Shown here piece after piece: positions 1 through 10,515 of a stretch of 64,000 nt of DNA (positions are counted from its first letter, which is position 1; every line of letters starts with the position of its first letter). The stretch covers positions 16,329,376-16,393,375 of the forward strand of contig OW285194.1 in assembly GCA_935421135.1 (NCBI GenBank), given 5' to 3'. The notes below the pieces were generated by a model. That model was given only the letters and a program-made list of their open reading frames with translations, was not told the DNA's origin and made no database searches. The position numbers and the translations under genes are program-made. The stretch comes from Bugulina stolonifera (taxonomy: Eukaryota > Bryozoa > Gymnolaemata > Cheilostomatida > Bugulidae).

Positions 1-1527
1 AAATACTTTGGCACCATTCAATTCAACTAACATTTCTTGAATTGTAGGAACAGGATATCTTTCCCTGACAATCGCTTTGTTAGCCCTTCTCATGTCAACA
101 CATAGTCTAACATCATCACCATCTTTAGGCACAACCACTAAAGGACTAACCCATGTCGATCCTATACCCTCAACTGGTTCTACAATGTCTTCCTCAATCA
201 ACCTATGCAACACCTTCTCAACCTTAGCTCTATATGCAAAAGGCAAACGCCTTACAGGCTGGGCAACTGGCTCACAAGCACTATCAACATGCAACCTGAT
301 CTGAACTCCTTTTAGCTTCCCTACCCCTATAAAACGCTCTGGGTATTTGGCCCTAACAAAACTTCCTATATCAATAATGTTGTCTACACTACCTACTGTA
401 TTCAACTTAATTATACCTAGTTCATTAGCTGTTTCAGCACACAGAAGGTTGCAAGAATTTCCATCAAATACAAAAATTATAGCCTTCACATTATTACCAT
501 TAATAAAAATGTTAGCTGTAATCTGACCTAGTAAAGGTAATGGGCTAGACTGACCAAAAGCATACAATTGTTTTGAAGCAGGCTCTAAATTCACTCTATT
601 TTTGATTCTACGATAGGTATGTCTGCCAATAACGTTATTCACAGCACCGGAGTCAACAATAAACTCGGTTGATACACCTGCGACATTAACTATACATTTA
701 GGTGTACCACCTCTAATGTTGTTTATAGTGTTATCATACCCAAAGCAATCCAGTGCTGTTCTTTGCTCATGACTGTCTGTCTTTTCCATAACTGTATTAG
801 TAGCAGCTGTAAGTGGATCCTTTCCATGACTCCTACAGTACTTGGATCCCGCAAAATGTCCATTATTTCCACAAACTTTGCATTTTCTTCCTTTTGCTGG
901 ACAATTGTCATCAGAAGCTATGTGTCCTGTCCTGGTACATCTGTAGCAGATAACACCCTTCCATGATGACCTTTCTTTCCTGTCGTCTACCTTAGCTATC
1001 TCATCTTTTATCACTGGTGTGCTTTCTTCAAACAGCCGAGCAGTATTAACTAAATTAACTGCTGCAGTCAAAGTGGTAACTGTTTGACTTTCAATGAGTT
1101 TCCTAGACAGACCTGGATTATTGATCCCTGCAATAAACTGTTCTAGTAAATTTTCTTCCAGTTTATCACCAAACTCACATTTCATGGCAGCTCTCCTCAC
1201 CCTCACGTGGAATTCAGCTAACGATTCCTCTCTAAATCTACTCACTGATCGAAATTGAATTCTTTCCAGCTTCCTATTCCTTGGTGCTCCAAAGTGAGTC
1301 GTAAGTTGAGTCTTTAGGTCGGCTAAGTCCATGGAACTGGGTAATGCAGGTGATACTAAGCTTCTTAGTGTTTCATATTGCTCGGATGTGAGTCCCATTA
1401 ATAAGACAGATACCTTACTATTATCTGCTGTCCCTGCAACTGTGAAATAACATTCAAGGCGTTCCAAAAATGCCTCCACATCTCCATCTTCCTCCAGTCT
1501 AGGAATCAGCATTCCACCAGTTGCCAT
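1..1527 (-). CDS. Ty3/gypsy gag-pol polyprotein, 5' part, cut by window edge
   Basis: One reading frame runs without a stop from the ATG at 1527 down to base 1 (509 codons) and continues outside the window. In order it encodes a gag-like domain, two CCHC zinc knuckles near 830-960 (CYRCTRTGHIASDDNC and a second starting CKVCGNNGH), an aspartic protease with a D-S-G active site near 654 (FIVDSGAVNN), and the start of a reverse transcriptase (LCVDMRRANK near 90). I checked the frame codon by codon: knuckles, protease and RT are all in phase with the gag start, so gag and pol are fused with no frameshift. In the family this protein packages and reverse-transcribes the element RNA. RNase H and integrase would lie to the left. 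It differs from the element at 5966-10406 in sequence and primer site. Confidence 0.88.
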   Translation of the reverse strand, partial: MATGGMLIPRLEEDGDVEAFLERLECYFTVAGTADNSKVSVLLMGLTSEQYETLRSLVSPALPSSMDLADLKTQLTTHFGAPRNRKLERIQFRSVSRFREESLAEFHVRVRRAAMKCEFGDKLEENLLEQFIAGINNPGLSRKLIESQTVTTLTAAVNLVNTARLFEESTPVIKDEIAKVDDRKERSSWKGVICYRCTRTGHIASDDNCPAKGRKCKVCGNNGHFAGSKYCRSHGKDPLTAATNTVMEKTDSHEQRTALDCFGYDNTINNIRGGTPKCIVNVAGVSTEFIVDSGAVNNVIGRHTYRRIKNRVNLEPASKQLYAFGQSSPLPLLGQITANIFINGNNVKAIIFVFDGNSCNLLCAETANELGIIKLNTVGSVDNIIDIGSFVRAKYPERFIGVGKLKGVQIRLHVDSACEPVAQPVRRLPFAYRAKVEKVLHRLIEEDIVEPVEGIGSTWVSPLVVVPKDGDDVRLCVDMRRANKAIVRERYPVPTIQEMLVELNGAKVF

Positions 1528-1567
1528 TATAATATATCTGTTGAAACAATCCTCGTCGCCAATTTAG

Positions 1568-1696
1568 TGTTGTACTGACGTGATTTATTCTCATTATAAC
1601 TGACTCCTAAGACATACATGCATCCTTATATATATATCCTTACTCTAGCTTTAGTGCTATAAAGCTACTAGCTACAAAGCTATTACAAACACTACA
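1568..1696 (-). repeat. Probable 5' LTR of the left-edge Ty3/gypsy element
   Basis: On the minus strand this segment ends in ACAACA a few bases before TTGGCGACGAGGATTG, which has the look and place of a tRNA primer-binding site (TGG at its start matches a tRNA 3' CCA). The gag ATG follows at 1527. The outer end at 1696 (TGTAGTG on the minus strand) was chosen only because it gives TG...CA ends. The partner LTR is outside the window, so the length is uncertain. Confidence 0.5.
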
Positions 1697-1811
1697 CCAA
1701 CCACTAAGCTGATAGGCTTTGCTTGCAAACCAGCTGAAAATAGTACTTTATAAAGCTCGCCATGTTACGGTGTTTGGCCACTTTTTTATATAATGATCTA
1801 TTTGTTGAAGG

Positions 1812-1950
1812 TTGCTGAGCTGGTGTAGTGGTAGCATGTTCTGTTCACTGTCACTGTGCTAGGGGATTAGGTGCCGTAGACGCCCCGGGTTCAAACCCCA
1901 GTCAGGGACTGGTATTTTGATTTTCATGGATTTGACACACATCTCTGACT
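1812..1950 (+). mobile_element. tRNA-derived SINE, copy 1
   Basis: An A-box-like TGGTGTAGTGGTAGC is followed by a B-box-like GGGTTCAAACCCC and a tail containing TTTTCATGGATTTGACAC. The spacing between the boxes is too long for a working tRNA and there is no clean cloverleaf. The B box and the downstream tail recur at 46152-46278 (same strand) and 10424-10515 (opposite strand), which identifies a dispersed RNA-polymerase-III-type SINE family. Confidence 0.6.
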
Positions 1951-2019
1951 GCTCAAAAAATTAATTTCTTGCTGAAAAATATATCAATATGAATATGATT
2001 TTATTTTGATAAACAGGCT

Positions 2020-2075
2020 AAAACTAATGAATTACGTCATTGTGGGGAGTGAATGCCAGGCCACACATTGTATTG
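2020..2075. repeat. Dispersed repeat, copy 1 (second copy 4589-4650)
   Basis: The stretch around GTCATTGTGGGGAGTG with its CCACACATT end recurs at 4589-4650 with a few substitutions, in the same orientation. It lies between the SINE and the terminal-inverted-repeat element. I cannot assign it to a known family. Confidence 0.5.
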
Positions 2076-2088
2076 TTTGTTATAATAA

Positions 2089-3346
2089 CAGGGGCGTAGG
2101 TTAGAAAAATTGAGTGGGGAGGCAGAAAGTTGGGTGGGAGGGAGGTGGGGGTGCGGGCACCCCCCGCAAATGCACGCGCAGCGGAAAATTTTCAAATCTC
2201 ACTCTCTGAAATGCAAAAATTAGACATAGCAGCAAGTTAGTTCTAGCATCACTACAACAAGTACTCATTACTACTTCTGCTTAAAAAAGTTACTACTTCT
2301 GCTTAATAAAGTTACTACTACTTGCAACAGGAGTGAAAGTGTTACAGTACTATTACTAGTTAGTAGAATTTTATAATAACTACAATACTGCATGATTGTA
2401 TATTTTACAAAGAGTCCATAGGCACAAGTGTATTTTTTAAATTAAGATTTTCAAATTTTAGTAGCTGATCAACAACTGTGGTCATTATAAATTAATTATT
2501 TAAAATAAAATGTATGTAAAATAAATATTTTTGCAAGAAAAGTGTAGCAGCCTATTAAAGTTAAGATAATATTAATAGTGTAATTATATTAATTATATAT
2601 AAATTTAAACTTAAAATATTTAATTATTATTGTATTATGTTATTTTAAAATTAGTATTTTTCCTTTACAATACATATTTAGTTGTTAGCAGTGAATGTAG
2701 CAGTAGAGTAGTAGCTGTCAGTAGAGTGGCAATTGCTGAAATGAATGACTAAAATGAATGGAAACACTTTTAATTATATTATATTAAGAGAAAAAATCAT
2801 AAATATTTTTAAAAGAAGCCAAGATAATATAATATATAATATTGGAATTAAATTTCATGCATCTGCTCGTAGTCAGTGACAGGGAAAAAACCACCTCATT
2901 GATGGCAGTGACTTACAAATTGATTCACCTGATTCAACTGTTCACTACTTTTACTTTCACATTTATTATTTTTTCCTTGGTATAAATAACTATCCATAAA
3001 AATATTTATTCATTCATTCACAAGATCGCAAGTTTTTAACCTTGGCATAACCATAGAGTCTTCTAGCAGATTACATAGTTTTATGGGCCTCTTTGTGTGC
3101 CACTTGCAATGTAGTGATTATTCCAAGATTACTGGTTATTGTTACGCCGCAACACCATAGAGTTAAAAGTAGAGTGATAACGCCATAGAGTTAAAACTAT
3201 AGAGATAACGCTTCGGTCGCAAACCGGAAATGAAGCAAATATTAAGGAAAACAGTGTCAAATTTTCAAAAGTAATGTTTTTAGGCCACTTTATTTTGAAA
3301 ACAGGGGCGGCAGTGCCTCCCTGCCGCCCCTTAAAATACGCCCCTG
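2089..3346. mobile_element. Terminal-inverted-repeat element, non-autonomous
   Basis: The left end begins CAGGGGCGTA and the right end finishes TACGCCCCTG, an exact 10-bp inverted match. Ends starting CAGGGG are common in hAT transposons. The inside is AT-rich with no transposase-like frame. Close to the right end is a small GC-rich palindrome (GGGGCGGCAG ... CTGCCGCCCC). I could not find a matching 8-bp target duplication, so the superfamily is a guess. Confidence 0.45.
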
Positions 3347-3632
3347 TAGTTAGCTGGTGGTTAGCTATTGGAAGTTATACATGTACTTCAAATTAAAGTT
3401 TTGTAAGTATCACTTTGAATAGCTAGTGTTATGGAAGGTTTTTCCCATAATAAAGCTTTAGGTTTATCATCAATAATCCAGAGCCAATCCTAGATTTGCA
3501 AAACAGATGCTAGCTATAATTAAAATACTGATTTCTGATTGGTCAATACCCTCCGACTTGTCGGAGTAACCCAGCACTGTTGGGTTGCTCCAACTCTGTC
3601 TCCGACAATAGGGATCTCCAACACCGACACCG

Positions 3633-3702
3633 ACTTTTGTGTTTACACTACACCAACTTTGCCGGAGTTGGGCAGAAAAGACGGAGTTGGTGTAGTGTGA
3701 AC
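3633..3702. repeat. Hairpin inverted repeat
   Basis: GTTTACACTACACCAACT is followed about 34 bases later by AGTTGGTGTAGTGTGAAC, its reverse complement with one mismatch. The surrounding 3540-3720 also has smaller inverted repeats (CTCCGAC/GTCGGAG). This may be part of a short inverted-repeat transposon whose ends I cannot fix. Confidence 0.45.
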
Positions 3703-4138
3703 GCACTTTAAGGCTCAACAATACTGGCTTCATTACTGTGTGCAACAGTGTATTGAGTAGAATAGATGTTCACAGCACGAAAGCATGCAGCATAAAGAGG
3801 AAGATAAGTGGTATTCAGCTGCTTTTATACTGAACAAAGAACGAACAGTGTCCGTTCACATCAATAGTATGCTGTTGGCATAAAGTCGTTCATATATATA
3901 ACAATAAGGCCGTTCATAAAAGTAACGGCCAGTAGTGAAATGCTATAATTAACTACAGACACTGATTACATAATAATAGAGTGAGGATTATATAATTAGC
4001 TAAGCCTTAGCAAATAGCCTCAAGGGTCCTTTGTCAGTGCTCAGGAGCATGTCTATAACAATATAACAAAATGTAAAATTGTTGTTTTATATTTTTATTT
4101 ATGATAATCTTCTTCTTTCTCTTTTGGCTTTTCCTGTT

Positions 4139-4390
4139 AAGGGTTGCCACCACGGATGATTTTCCCCCACTTCGTTCTGTTATTAGCATCCTTCTTGGTC
4201 ACACCTACTGTTTTCATATCTTCTCTTACCACATCAAGAAATCTTCTCTTAGGTCTTCCCCTTCTTCATACTCCTGGTAGTTCCATGTCCATTACTCTCC
4301 TCCCCAGATAATTTCCATCCCTCCGTAGCACATGTCCATACCATCTCAATCTGCTCTCTCTGACTTTGCTTCCCAGTTGTACTACCTTTG
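4139..4390 (-). pseudogene. 3' end of a non-LTR retrotransposon, decayed
   Basis: The minus strand reads LRWYGHVLRRDG, then RRVMDMELPGV, a stop codon, then RRGRPKRRFLDVVRED and finally KWGKIIRGGNP followed by a stop. This is the conserved C-terminal tail that follows reverse transcriptase in many LINEs (RLRWFGH...GRPKRRW...DR..WR). One in-frame stop, together with no reverse transcriptase in the adjoining sequence, shows a dead 5'-truncated copy. Confidence 0.7.
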
Positions 4391-5029
4391 CTGTACCCTA
4401 ATCCTATCCTATTTTTATTTATGATAATAATTGTAATTAATAAATAATATTATCAAAAAGCTTGAAGGTGGACTATACTGAAATTTTGAGGTTATAAGCT
4501 GAATACACCGTTAAAAAGCCCAGTAGCAGCTGGGCCACTTAGCATGATACCAGCTGGGTTACATGATGACAAGTTAGGTTTCAGCTCTGCTAAAATTAAT
4601 GAATTATGTCATTGTGGGGAGTGCATGCCAGACCACACATTATGTTTTTATAAACAGAAAATTTTCGTAGAGTTTTTATCCTTGTTATAGCCTACTAGGA
4701 ATATCACAAAACGAAAAATGGGTATGTAGAACAAATGCTAAATAATATTTCTAGACAATAAAATTCACAATTGGTTGCAAAAAATATCAAAATGATTTTT
4801 GAGTTCACAATTTGATTGTTCGATAAGGCTAGTTGTTTACGTAATGAATAATATGCACACTCACTAGCCAAGTGTGTTGGACCTGGAGCATGTAGTCCTA
4901 TAATTGCAGATATCTGTTTTACTGAATGAACACTGTATTTGTTACAAAAACCCATACCAATTTTATTTTAAACAGCCATGAATAATATTTTACATGGAGA
5001 TGGTGTGGGACACATTATTTTTTAGATTT

Positions 5030-5830
5030 TTGTAATTCGCTGTTTCAAGACTTTCAATGGGCGGAATCCAACATGTGGTGGTGGATGGAGGATGTTCACA
5101 AACGTTATACGTTAGTTATGGGGTCCTTCAGGGTTTTTTTGAGGTCAGTGAAGTTTCCAGTGTTTGTCAGCGACCTGCTTAAAAGTGCTGGTTACTGTGT
5201 TGGGCTTTTGGCACTCTTACCTATCAAACCGTAAGAAACCAGGAAAACTTGGATAGATTTTGGAATAACTTGAGCTCCTTCCGAGCTTGGGCTGAAATTC
5301 TGGGCGATGTCTTTTAACACCTGACAACTAAGATTGTAATTTTCAATTCCAAAAGTGAAGTTCAGCAGTATGCTCTGAAGGGTGTGCCATCATAGTGTGT
5401 GTATTATAGTACCTATTATTTTGGGTTCACACTCCAATAGAATCTTAAATTTGACCGCTATATAGAGCATCAGACAAATGAATCTAGAAAACACATTGAA
5501 ATGATAGAACGGGCTCTATGCTGGTCTCAGAAAGTGACTGGAATAACAATGTTCACAGTATATCTACTAAAATGCAGAATGCTAGCATTTGCTACATTTA
5601 ATTGTTAGCTGTCTATCATACAATATAGAAAACTAATCAATGATCTAGGTTTTAATAATGTTCTATATACTTAGAAGTCAGATTTATTCAAGTTCCAAAA
5701 TGAGTGGTGCTCTCCTAACATTATAGCCTAGTCTTCTCAGTTTCTCTCAATTTGGAGAAAGCATTCGGTGAATTGTAATAGAGATTATGTAGGAATCAAG
5801 TTATAAGCAGTTCATCGGTGTATTGTGGGC
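5030..5830 (+). pseudogene. Decayed non-LTR retrotransposon reverse transcriptase
   Basis: Near 5060-5140 the + strand reads GIQHVVVDGGCS followed by VSYGVLQG, which resembles the conserved RT block (V.NG..S......GVPQGS.L) of jockey/CR1-like LINEs. Further on, broken reading frames give pieces such as SRKHIEMIERALCW that resemble the region downstream of the RT core. Stops and frameshifts are scattered throughout, so it is a relic. The limits are approximate. Confidence 0.5.
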
Positions 5831-5965
5831 TACACTTCAATACACGCAACTGTGTAGATAGCTCTTGAATATGGCAGTATGCAGTGAAAGTCTGAAAGAA
5901 GACTAGTGGCTGGCCATGTTATTTCATGTTGTGATGTTATTTTATGCAAGGGTTTTGTATAAAAT

Positions 5966-6120
5966 TGTTGTATATTTATATCATTTAGAAAGACTTCTAT
6001 ATTTGCAACCTATACATTCTAGCTCTATCTCAAAACTGAATCTTACATGTAAATAGCTTTCAACAGGTAAGCTTTCTAGCTATACAAGGGAAGACAACTT
6101 AACACATTAATAATACAACA
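5966..6120 (-). repeat. 3' LTR of the 5966-10406 element
   Basis: It is the same 155-bp sequence as 10252-10406, and the polypurine tract AGAAGGGAGA adjoins it on the minus strand. It is short for an LTR; no promoter motif is claimed. Confidence 0.92.
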
Positions 6121-6270
6121 TCTCCCTTCTAGGTTTGCAAACATAATTAAATTATAAATAACAATGAACAATGATATCAAAATTTCAGTATCTCTGCAAT
6201 TTACATTGTCACTATCATTAAAACATTTCAGCAATTCTGTAATATAAATTGTCACTATCATTGGAACCTT

Positions 6271-9200
6271 CTAGTACCTCTCTATGCTACCATTGGTACC
6301 TTCTAATGCCTCTCTACGTGAGACTGATCTTGTTACTCTTCTTGGCATTACTGCAACATCTGATCGATTCCTTATTAGTTCACCTCCTCTCTCCGTTTCC
6401 ATCATAACCCTACGGCTCATATCGTCTGAAGGATACTTTACCCTGCCCTGCTGCTTAGAGACACGGTCTTTCACCTCATCACCTTCTATCAGCGGTGGTA
6501 GTTCTTTGACCTTATTTGTATCATGGTCCGATTTCATTCTCCGTTTATATTGATCATTAGCAGACCTGAATAGCTCATGGTCTGGCATCTTCGGTATCAG
6601 GTCGTCAGGATGGGTTACTACAGTAGTCCTCAGTTTTCTTCCCATTAGTAACTCGGATGGTGAGTACAGGCCAAACTGAGGGGAAGCTCTATAAGCTAAC
6701 AGTGCTAAGTACGGGTCTTCTTCTTTTAGCAGCATCTTCTTCACAGTCTGGACTGCTTTCTCTGCAGCTCCATTAGCTCGATGATAATGAGGACTGCTGG
6801 TGACATGAGTGAATCCGTAGTCCTTAGCAAAACTTCTAAATTCTTCACTGGCATATTGTGGTCCATTGTCTGACAGTAGAAGCTCTGGAATGCCATGCCT
6901 CGAGAACATCGACTTTAAGTGTGTAATGACTTTCCTTGAAGAATAGTCAGATTTACCTAGCAAAGCTAATTCAGGGTATCTCGAGTAGTAATCTATAACC
7001 ACCAAATACATCTCTCCTCTAAAGTTGAGCAGGTCTGTCCCCAGCATCTGCCATGGCCTGTCTGGTGTGGCACTTGGTCTCAGAGGCTCCATTGTTCGAT
7101 TGGCATGTGTGGCGCACTCTTTGCATGTTTTTACCATCTCCTCAATAGCTTTAGACAAATTGGGCCACCAAAGGCTGTTCCTGGCTCGTGCCTGGCATTT
7201 CGTGATTCCTAGGTGCCCCCTGTGTAAATCGTGCAGTGTCTGACTTCTTTGTGATAATGGTATTACTAACCTGCTACCAAGCATTAGAAATCCCTTATTC
7301 ATAGTGAGCAGGCCCATCCTGTCAAAATAGGGCTTCAAAAGGACATCCTCAGAAGAAAGATAGGCTGGCCACCCACCTTCCACAAACTTAATTACGCGTG
7401 ACAATACCTCATCTGCTCTTTGGTCGCTTTTCAAACATTCTAAGCGCTGATCTGAACCATTTGGTTTTACTAGCTCTTCCATATAGTGCTCTATCTCTTC
7501 AATCCTTGCTATATCACTTTTCTCCGGTTCTCCAACCGTATATCTTGACAGTGCATCAGCAGAAACATTCTTTGAGCCACTCACATGATGCATGGAATAT
7601 TGGAATCTCTGAAGACGTAGCTTGAAGCCCTGGATCCGTGGTGGTAGTTTGTCTAGAAACTTGTTTCCAAAGAGTGTTACCAAAGGTTTATGGTCTGTCT
7701 CTATTAGCACATTCTTCATCCCTAATATATATTGGGAAAACTTCTCCATAGCCCAGCAAACTCCCAGACTCTCCTTCTCTATAGCAGCATATCGTTGCTC
7801 CGTTTCGGTCAGTGAGCGACTTGCAGCTGCTACCAAGCGCCGTGTACCGTCTGGCTGAATCTGGCTCAGTGTTGCACCCAGCCCAAAGTTACTGGCATCA
7901 CTTGTAACAATTGTTTCTCTATCCACATTGTATGTAGCCAACACTGGAGCGTTTTTAAATATCTTCTTGACTGTGGCAAAAGCTTTTTCCTGCTCCGTAC
8001 CCCACAGCCAAGGTACATCTTTACCTAACAACGACCTCAGGGGTGCTGTGGTATCTGCTAGTTCACTAGAGAACTTCGCATATTGGTTGGCAAAACCAAG
8101 AAAGCTCCTGACTGCTGGGACATCCTTTGGCACTGGAAAGTCAACTATGCCTTGTAATCTTGGTCCAGCATGAATTCCAGATTTATCAATAACATAACCA
8201 AGAAATTCCACTGAAGGAACACCAAACTTACACTTGGCTTTGTTTAGAGTCATGCCAGCTTTATATAACCTGTCTAACACAATCTGAAGTCTCTCATCAT
8301 GTTGCTGTTTGCTATTACCAAACACTAATATGTCATCCATATGTATGACAACACCTGCAACCCCTTCAAGAATTGTATTCATCTCTGCCACAAAGATTTC
8401 TGGTGAGCTGCATAAACCTTGGGGTAATCTCTGGTAACGGTATCTTCCTGAGTGGGTGAGGAACGTAGTCAGTTTGCTTGACTCTTCAGTGAGAGGGATT
8501 TGCCAAAACCCACTATTGGCGTCAATCTTTGAGAACAACACCCCTTGGCCAAGCATAGCAAGACTACTATCAACGGTGGACATTGGGTGAATCTCTCTCA
8601 AAATGTATTTATTCAATTCTGTGTAGTCTGTGCATATTCTCACTTTATTGGGATCTGACTTCGGCACTACAACCATCGGTGCTACCCATGGTGTTGGCCC
8701 ATCTTCTACTTTGACAATCACTCCATCTTGGACCATCTGCTGTAAAGCATCGTCTGCTGCCTTTCTTCGTGGAAATGGAATGGGACGGGGTACATGAATA
8801 GCGTATGGTTTGACATCTCCCTTTAGAGTAATGGTATGGGGATTTTTCATCTTTCCAAGTCCTTTAAACAGTCGGTCATTAACAGTCACACTGCCAACTT
8901 GACATTGAGTGTCATCAACTGAAACTAACTTGAGTCGTTCACAGGCTGATCGACTCAAAAGTGGAGTTTTCTGGTTTTTCACTACATACAAATCTTCTTC
9001 TACGCTCACATTTCTGGCTCTCATCTCACACTTAATCACTCCATAGCAAACCAGGGGTGTATTTCCAGGTCCAAAAAGCTTTTTCAATGTGGGTTTAATT
9101 TTACCTGTGCAATGTCCTGGGCCACATATGGTCAAGGCTGCCCCTGTATCTAATTTGAACCGAATTCTTTGACTCTTACTTCTACTAGTGCTTACTGTGA

Positions 9201-10221
9201 GGTTAGTAAACCAGGATTGAGATTCAACAGTTTCAATATGTAAAACTTCTCCTAAATACACATCCTGCACTTCCTCCAATCTTGTAACCTCATCTACCTG
9301 TCTCTTACTTCTACACATCTTAGCCCAATGATTTGACTTGCCACATTTTGCACAGTCTGTGCCTAAGGCAGGACACCTTTGAAATCTGGTGTGCCTTTTC
9401 CCGCAATTATCACATCTAGTGTGAAACTGGCCTGGCTTATTTTTGTATTCTGACTTCTCTAACATCCTATTTCTAACCGCACCTATTTCTTCATTATTTC
9501 TATACTCTGACTTCTCTAAATACCTATCTCTATACTCTGACTTCTCTAACATTCTATCTCTACTATGCTCTGACTTCTCTAAAATCCTACCTCTAACGGC
9601 ACCTATCTCTTCATGCTTCACCTCACTTTGTTTAGATGATTGCAGCCTACCTGACTTCTCAGCTATTCTCAATGTCTTGACCACAAAATCTAGAGTTAAC
9701 TTTTCATCTGACTCACACATCAACTTCTCTCTCTTTCTTTCATCATCCAGACCAAAAAGCAGTTTATCTCTTATTAGAGACTCTTTCTGGTTACCGAAAT
9801 CACATTGTTCAGATAATCTTCTCAACTTCATCAAGAACACATCAATGGTCTCCCCATTTTGCTTACAATTGTGAAACTGGAATCTACTCACTACTATTCC
9901 TGAACGAGGGTTGCAATACTCTGAGAATCTCCCTATCACATTGCTTAGCTTTCTGCCAGTAGCCCCTTCTTCTATCTCAGTTCTAACACCTGTAGTCTCA
10001 TCAGGCTCAGACAAGAATTCCATTTGTGAGTAGATCTCTCTCACATCTTCACCTCCAATGTGTCTGAACAAAGCCAATTTCCTCCGTTCTACTGCCTTAG
10101 TGATAGCAGTCAAGTCAATTGCTAGGAGATAATCACTGAATGTTCTCACCCACCTTCTCCATTCTCCAGCCAAATCATCTGCCCTCAAATTGAGCTGGCC
10201 AGGGGGTAGAATACCTTCCAT
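6271..10221 (-). CDS. Gag-Pol polyprotein of a Ty3/gypsy retrotransposon, 1316 aa
   Basis: An uninterrupted frame starts 30 bases inside the 5' LTR. In order it shows: a gag-like region (about 1-250, with repeated charged EKSEY/RDR segments); a Cys/His-rich knuckle region around 265-310 (CDNCGKRH, then CAKCGKSNHWAKMC); an aspartic protease (FKLDTGAALT); reverse transcriptase with the catalytic block VIHMDDILVFG, so the usual Y before DD is M; RNase H (TSDASNFGLGA); and integrase with the HHCC zinc site (GHLGI ... CKECATH) and a D,D-35-E core (GTDLLNF, SDNGPQY, NGAAEKAVQ). The domain order PR-RT-RH-IN is that of Ty3/gypsy. No env-like frame follows. Gag and pol share one frame, so no ribosomal frameshift is needed. 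Confidence 0.95.
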   Translation of the reverse strand: MEGILPPGQLNLRADDLAGEWRRWVRTFSDYLLAIDLTAITKAVERRKLALFRHIGGEDVREIYSQMEFLSEPDETTGVRTEIEEGATGRKLSNVIGRFSEYCNPRSGIVVSRFQFHNCKQNGETIDVFLMKLRRLSEQCDFGNQKESLIRDKLLFGLDDERKREKLMCESDEKLTLDFVVKTLRIAEKSGRLQSSKQSEVKHEEIGAVRGRILEKSEHSRDRMLEKSEYRDRYLEKSEYRNNEEIGAVRNRMLEKSEYKNKPGQFHTRCDNCGKRHTRFQRCPALGTDCAKCGKSNHWAKMCRSKRQVDEVTRLEEVQDVYLGEVLHIETVESQSWFTNLTVSTSRSKSQRIRFKLDTGAALTICGPGHCTGKIKPTLKKLFGPGNTPLVCYGVIKCEMRARNVSVEEDLYVVKNQKTPLLSRSACERLKLVSVDDTQCQVGSVTVNDRLFKGLGKMKNPHTITLKGDVKPYAIHVPRPIPFPRRKAADDALQQMVQDGVIVKVEDGPTPWVAPMVVVPKSDPNKVRICTDYTELNKYILREIHPMSTVDSSLAMLGQGVLFSKIDANSGFWQIPLTEESSKLTTFLTHSGRYRYQRLPQGLCSSPEIFVAEMNTILEGVAGVVIHMDDILVFGNSKQQHDERLQIVLDRLYKAGMTLNKAKCKFGVPSVEFLGYVIDKSGIHAGPRLQGIVDFPVPKDVPAVRSFLGFANQYAKFSSELADTTAPLRSLLGKDVPWLWGTEQEKAFATVKKIFKNAPVLATYNVDRETIVTSDASNFGLGATLSQIQPDGTRRLVAAASRSLTETEQRYAAIEKESLGVCWAMEKFSQYILGMKNVLIETDHKPLVTLFGNKFLDKLPPRIQGFKLRLQRFQYSMHHVSGSKNVSADALSRYTVGEPEKSDIARIEEIEHYMEELVKPNGSDQRLECLKSDQRADEVLSRVIKFVEGGWPAYLSSEDVLLKPYFDRMGLLTMNKGFLMLGSRLVIPLSQRSQTLHDLHRGHLGITKCQARARNSLWWPNLSKAIEEMVKTCKECATHANRTMEPLRPSATPDRPWQMLGTDLLNFRGEMYLVVIDYYSRYPELALLGKSDYSSRKVITHLKSMFSRHGIPELLLSDNGPQYASEEFRSFAKDYGFTHVTSSPHYHRANGAAEKAVQTVKKMLLKEEDPYLALLAYRASPQFGLYSPSELLMGRKLRTTVVTHPDDLIPKMPDHELFRSANDQYKRRMKSDHDTNKVKELPPLIEGDEVKDRVSKQQGRVKYPSDDMSRRVMMETERGGELIRNRSDVAVMPRRVTRSVSRREALEGTNGSIERY

Positions 10222-10233
10222 TATCTCTGGGTA

Positions 10234-10251
10234 CTTAAACCGCTGCCACCA
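10234..10251 (-). other. Primer-binding site of the 5966-10406 element
   Basis: Directly after the LTR end on the minus strand lies TGGTGGCAGCGGTTTAAG. TGG pairs with the CCA tail of a tRNA. I cannot name the tRNA without a search. Confidence 0.7.
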
Positions 10252-10406
10252 TGTTGTATATTTATATCATTTAGAAAGACTTCTATATTTGCAACCTATA
10301 CATTCTAGCTCTATCTCAAAACTGAATCTTACATGTAAATAGCTTTCAACAGGTAAGCTTTCTAGCTATACAAGGGAAGACAACTTAACACATTAATAAT
10401 ACAACA
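10252..10406 (-). repeat. 5' LTR of the 5966-10406 element
   Basis: It is identical in length and sequence to 5966-6120. It is followed on the minus strand by the primer-binding site and is flanked on the outer side by the target duplicate AAAAT. Confidence 0.92.
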
Positions 10407-10423
10407 AAAATAACATAACTCGA

Positions 10424-10515
10424 CTTTGCGTCCATGCAAATACCCATCCCTGACTGGGGTTTGAATCCAGAGCCCGTTGGCACCTGATCCTCTGGCACAG
10501 TGGACAGTTGACAAA
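10424..10515 (-). mobile_element. tRNA-derived SINE, copy 2
   Basis: The minus strand reads ATCAGGTGCCAACGGG, then a B-box-like GATTCAAACCCCAGTC, then a tail with GTATTTGCATGGAC. These match copies 1 (1812) and 3 (46152) in order and spacing. The 5' A-box part is poorly kept. It starts close to the retrotransposon target duplicate. Confidence 0.55.

Larger units (their letters stand above)
5966..10406 (-). mobile_element. Apparently complete Ty3/gypsy LTR retrotransposon, young insertion
   Basis: Two 155-bp LTRs (5966-6120 and 10252-10406) are identical in my base-by-base reading and both run TG...CA. The 5-bp target duplication AAAAT lies at 5961-5965 and 10407-10411. On the minus strand the upstream LTR is followed directly by TGGTGGCAGCGGT, a primer-binding site starting with the usual TGG. 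The downstream LTR is preceded by AGAAGGGAGA, a polypurine tract. A single 1316-codon frame fills the inside. Identical LTRs and an open frame point to very recent insertion and possible present-day activity. Confidence 0.93.

Noticed and set aside
1812..1918. Functional tRNA gene
   Set aside because: The A-box to B-box distance is too long and the arms do not pair. The tail is shared with two other copies, so it is a SINE.
2081..3354. hAT target duplication around the CAGGGGCG element
   Set aside because: The flanking 8-mers (TATAATAA and TAGTTAGC) do not match, so the hAT assignment was left open.
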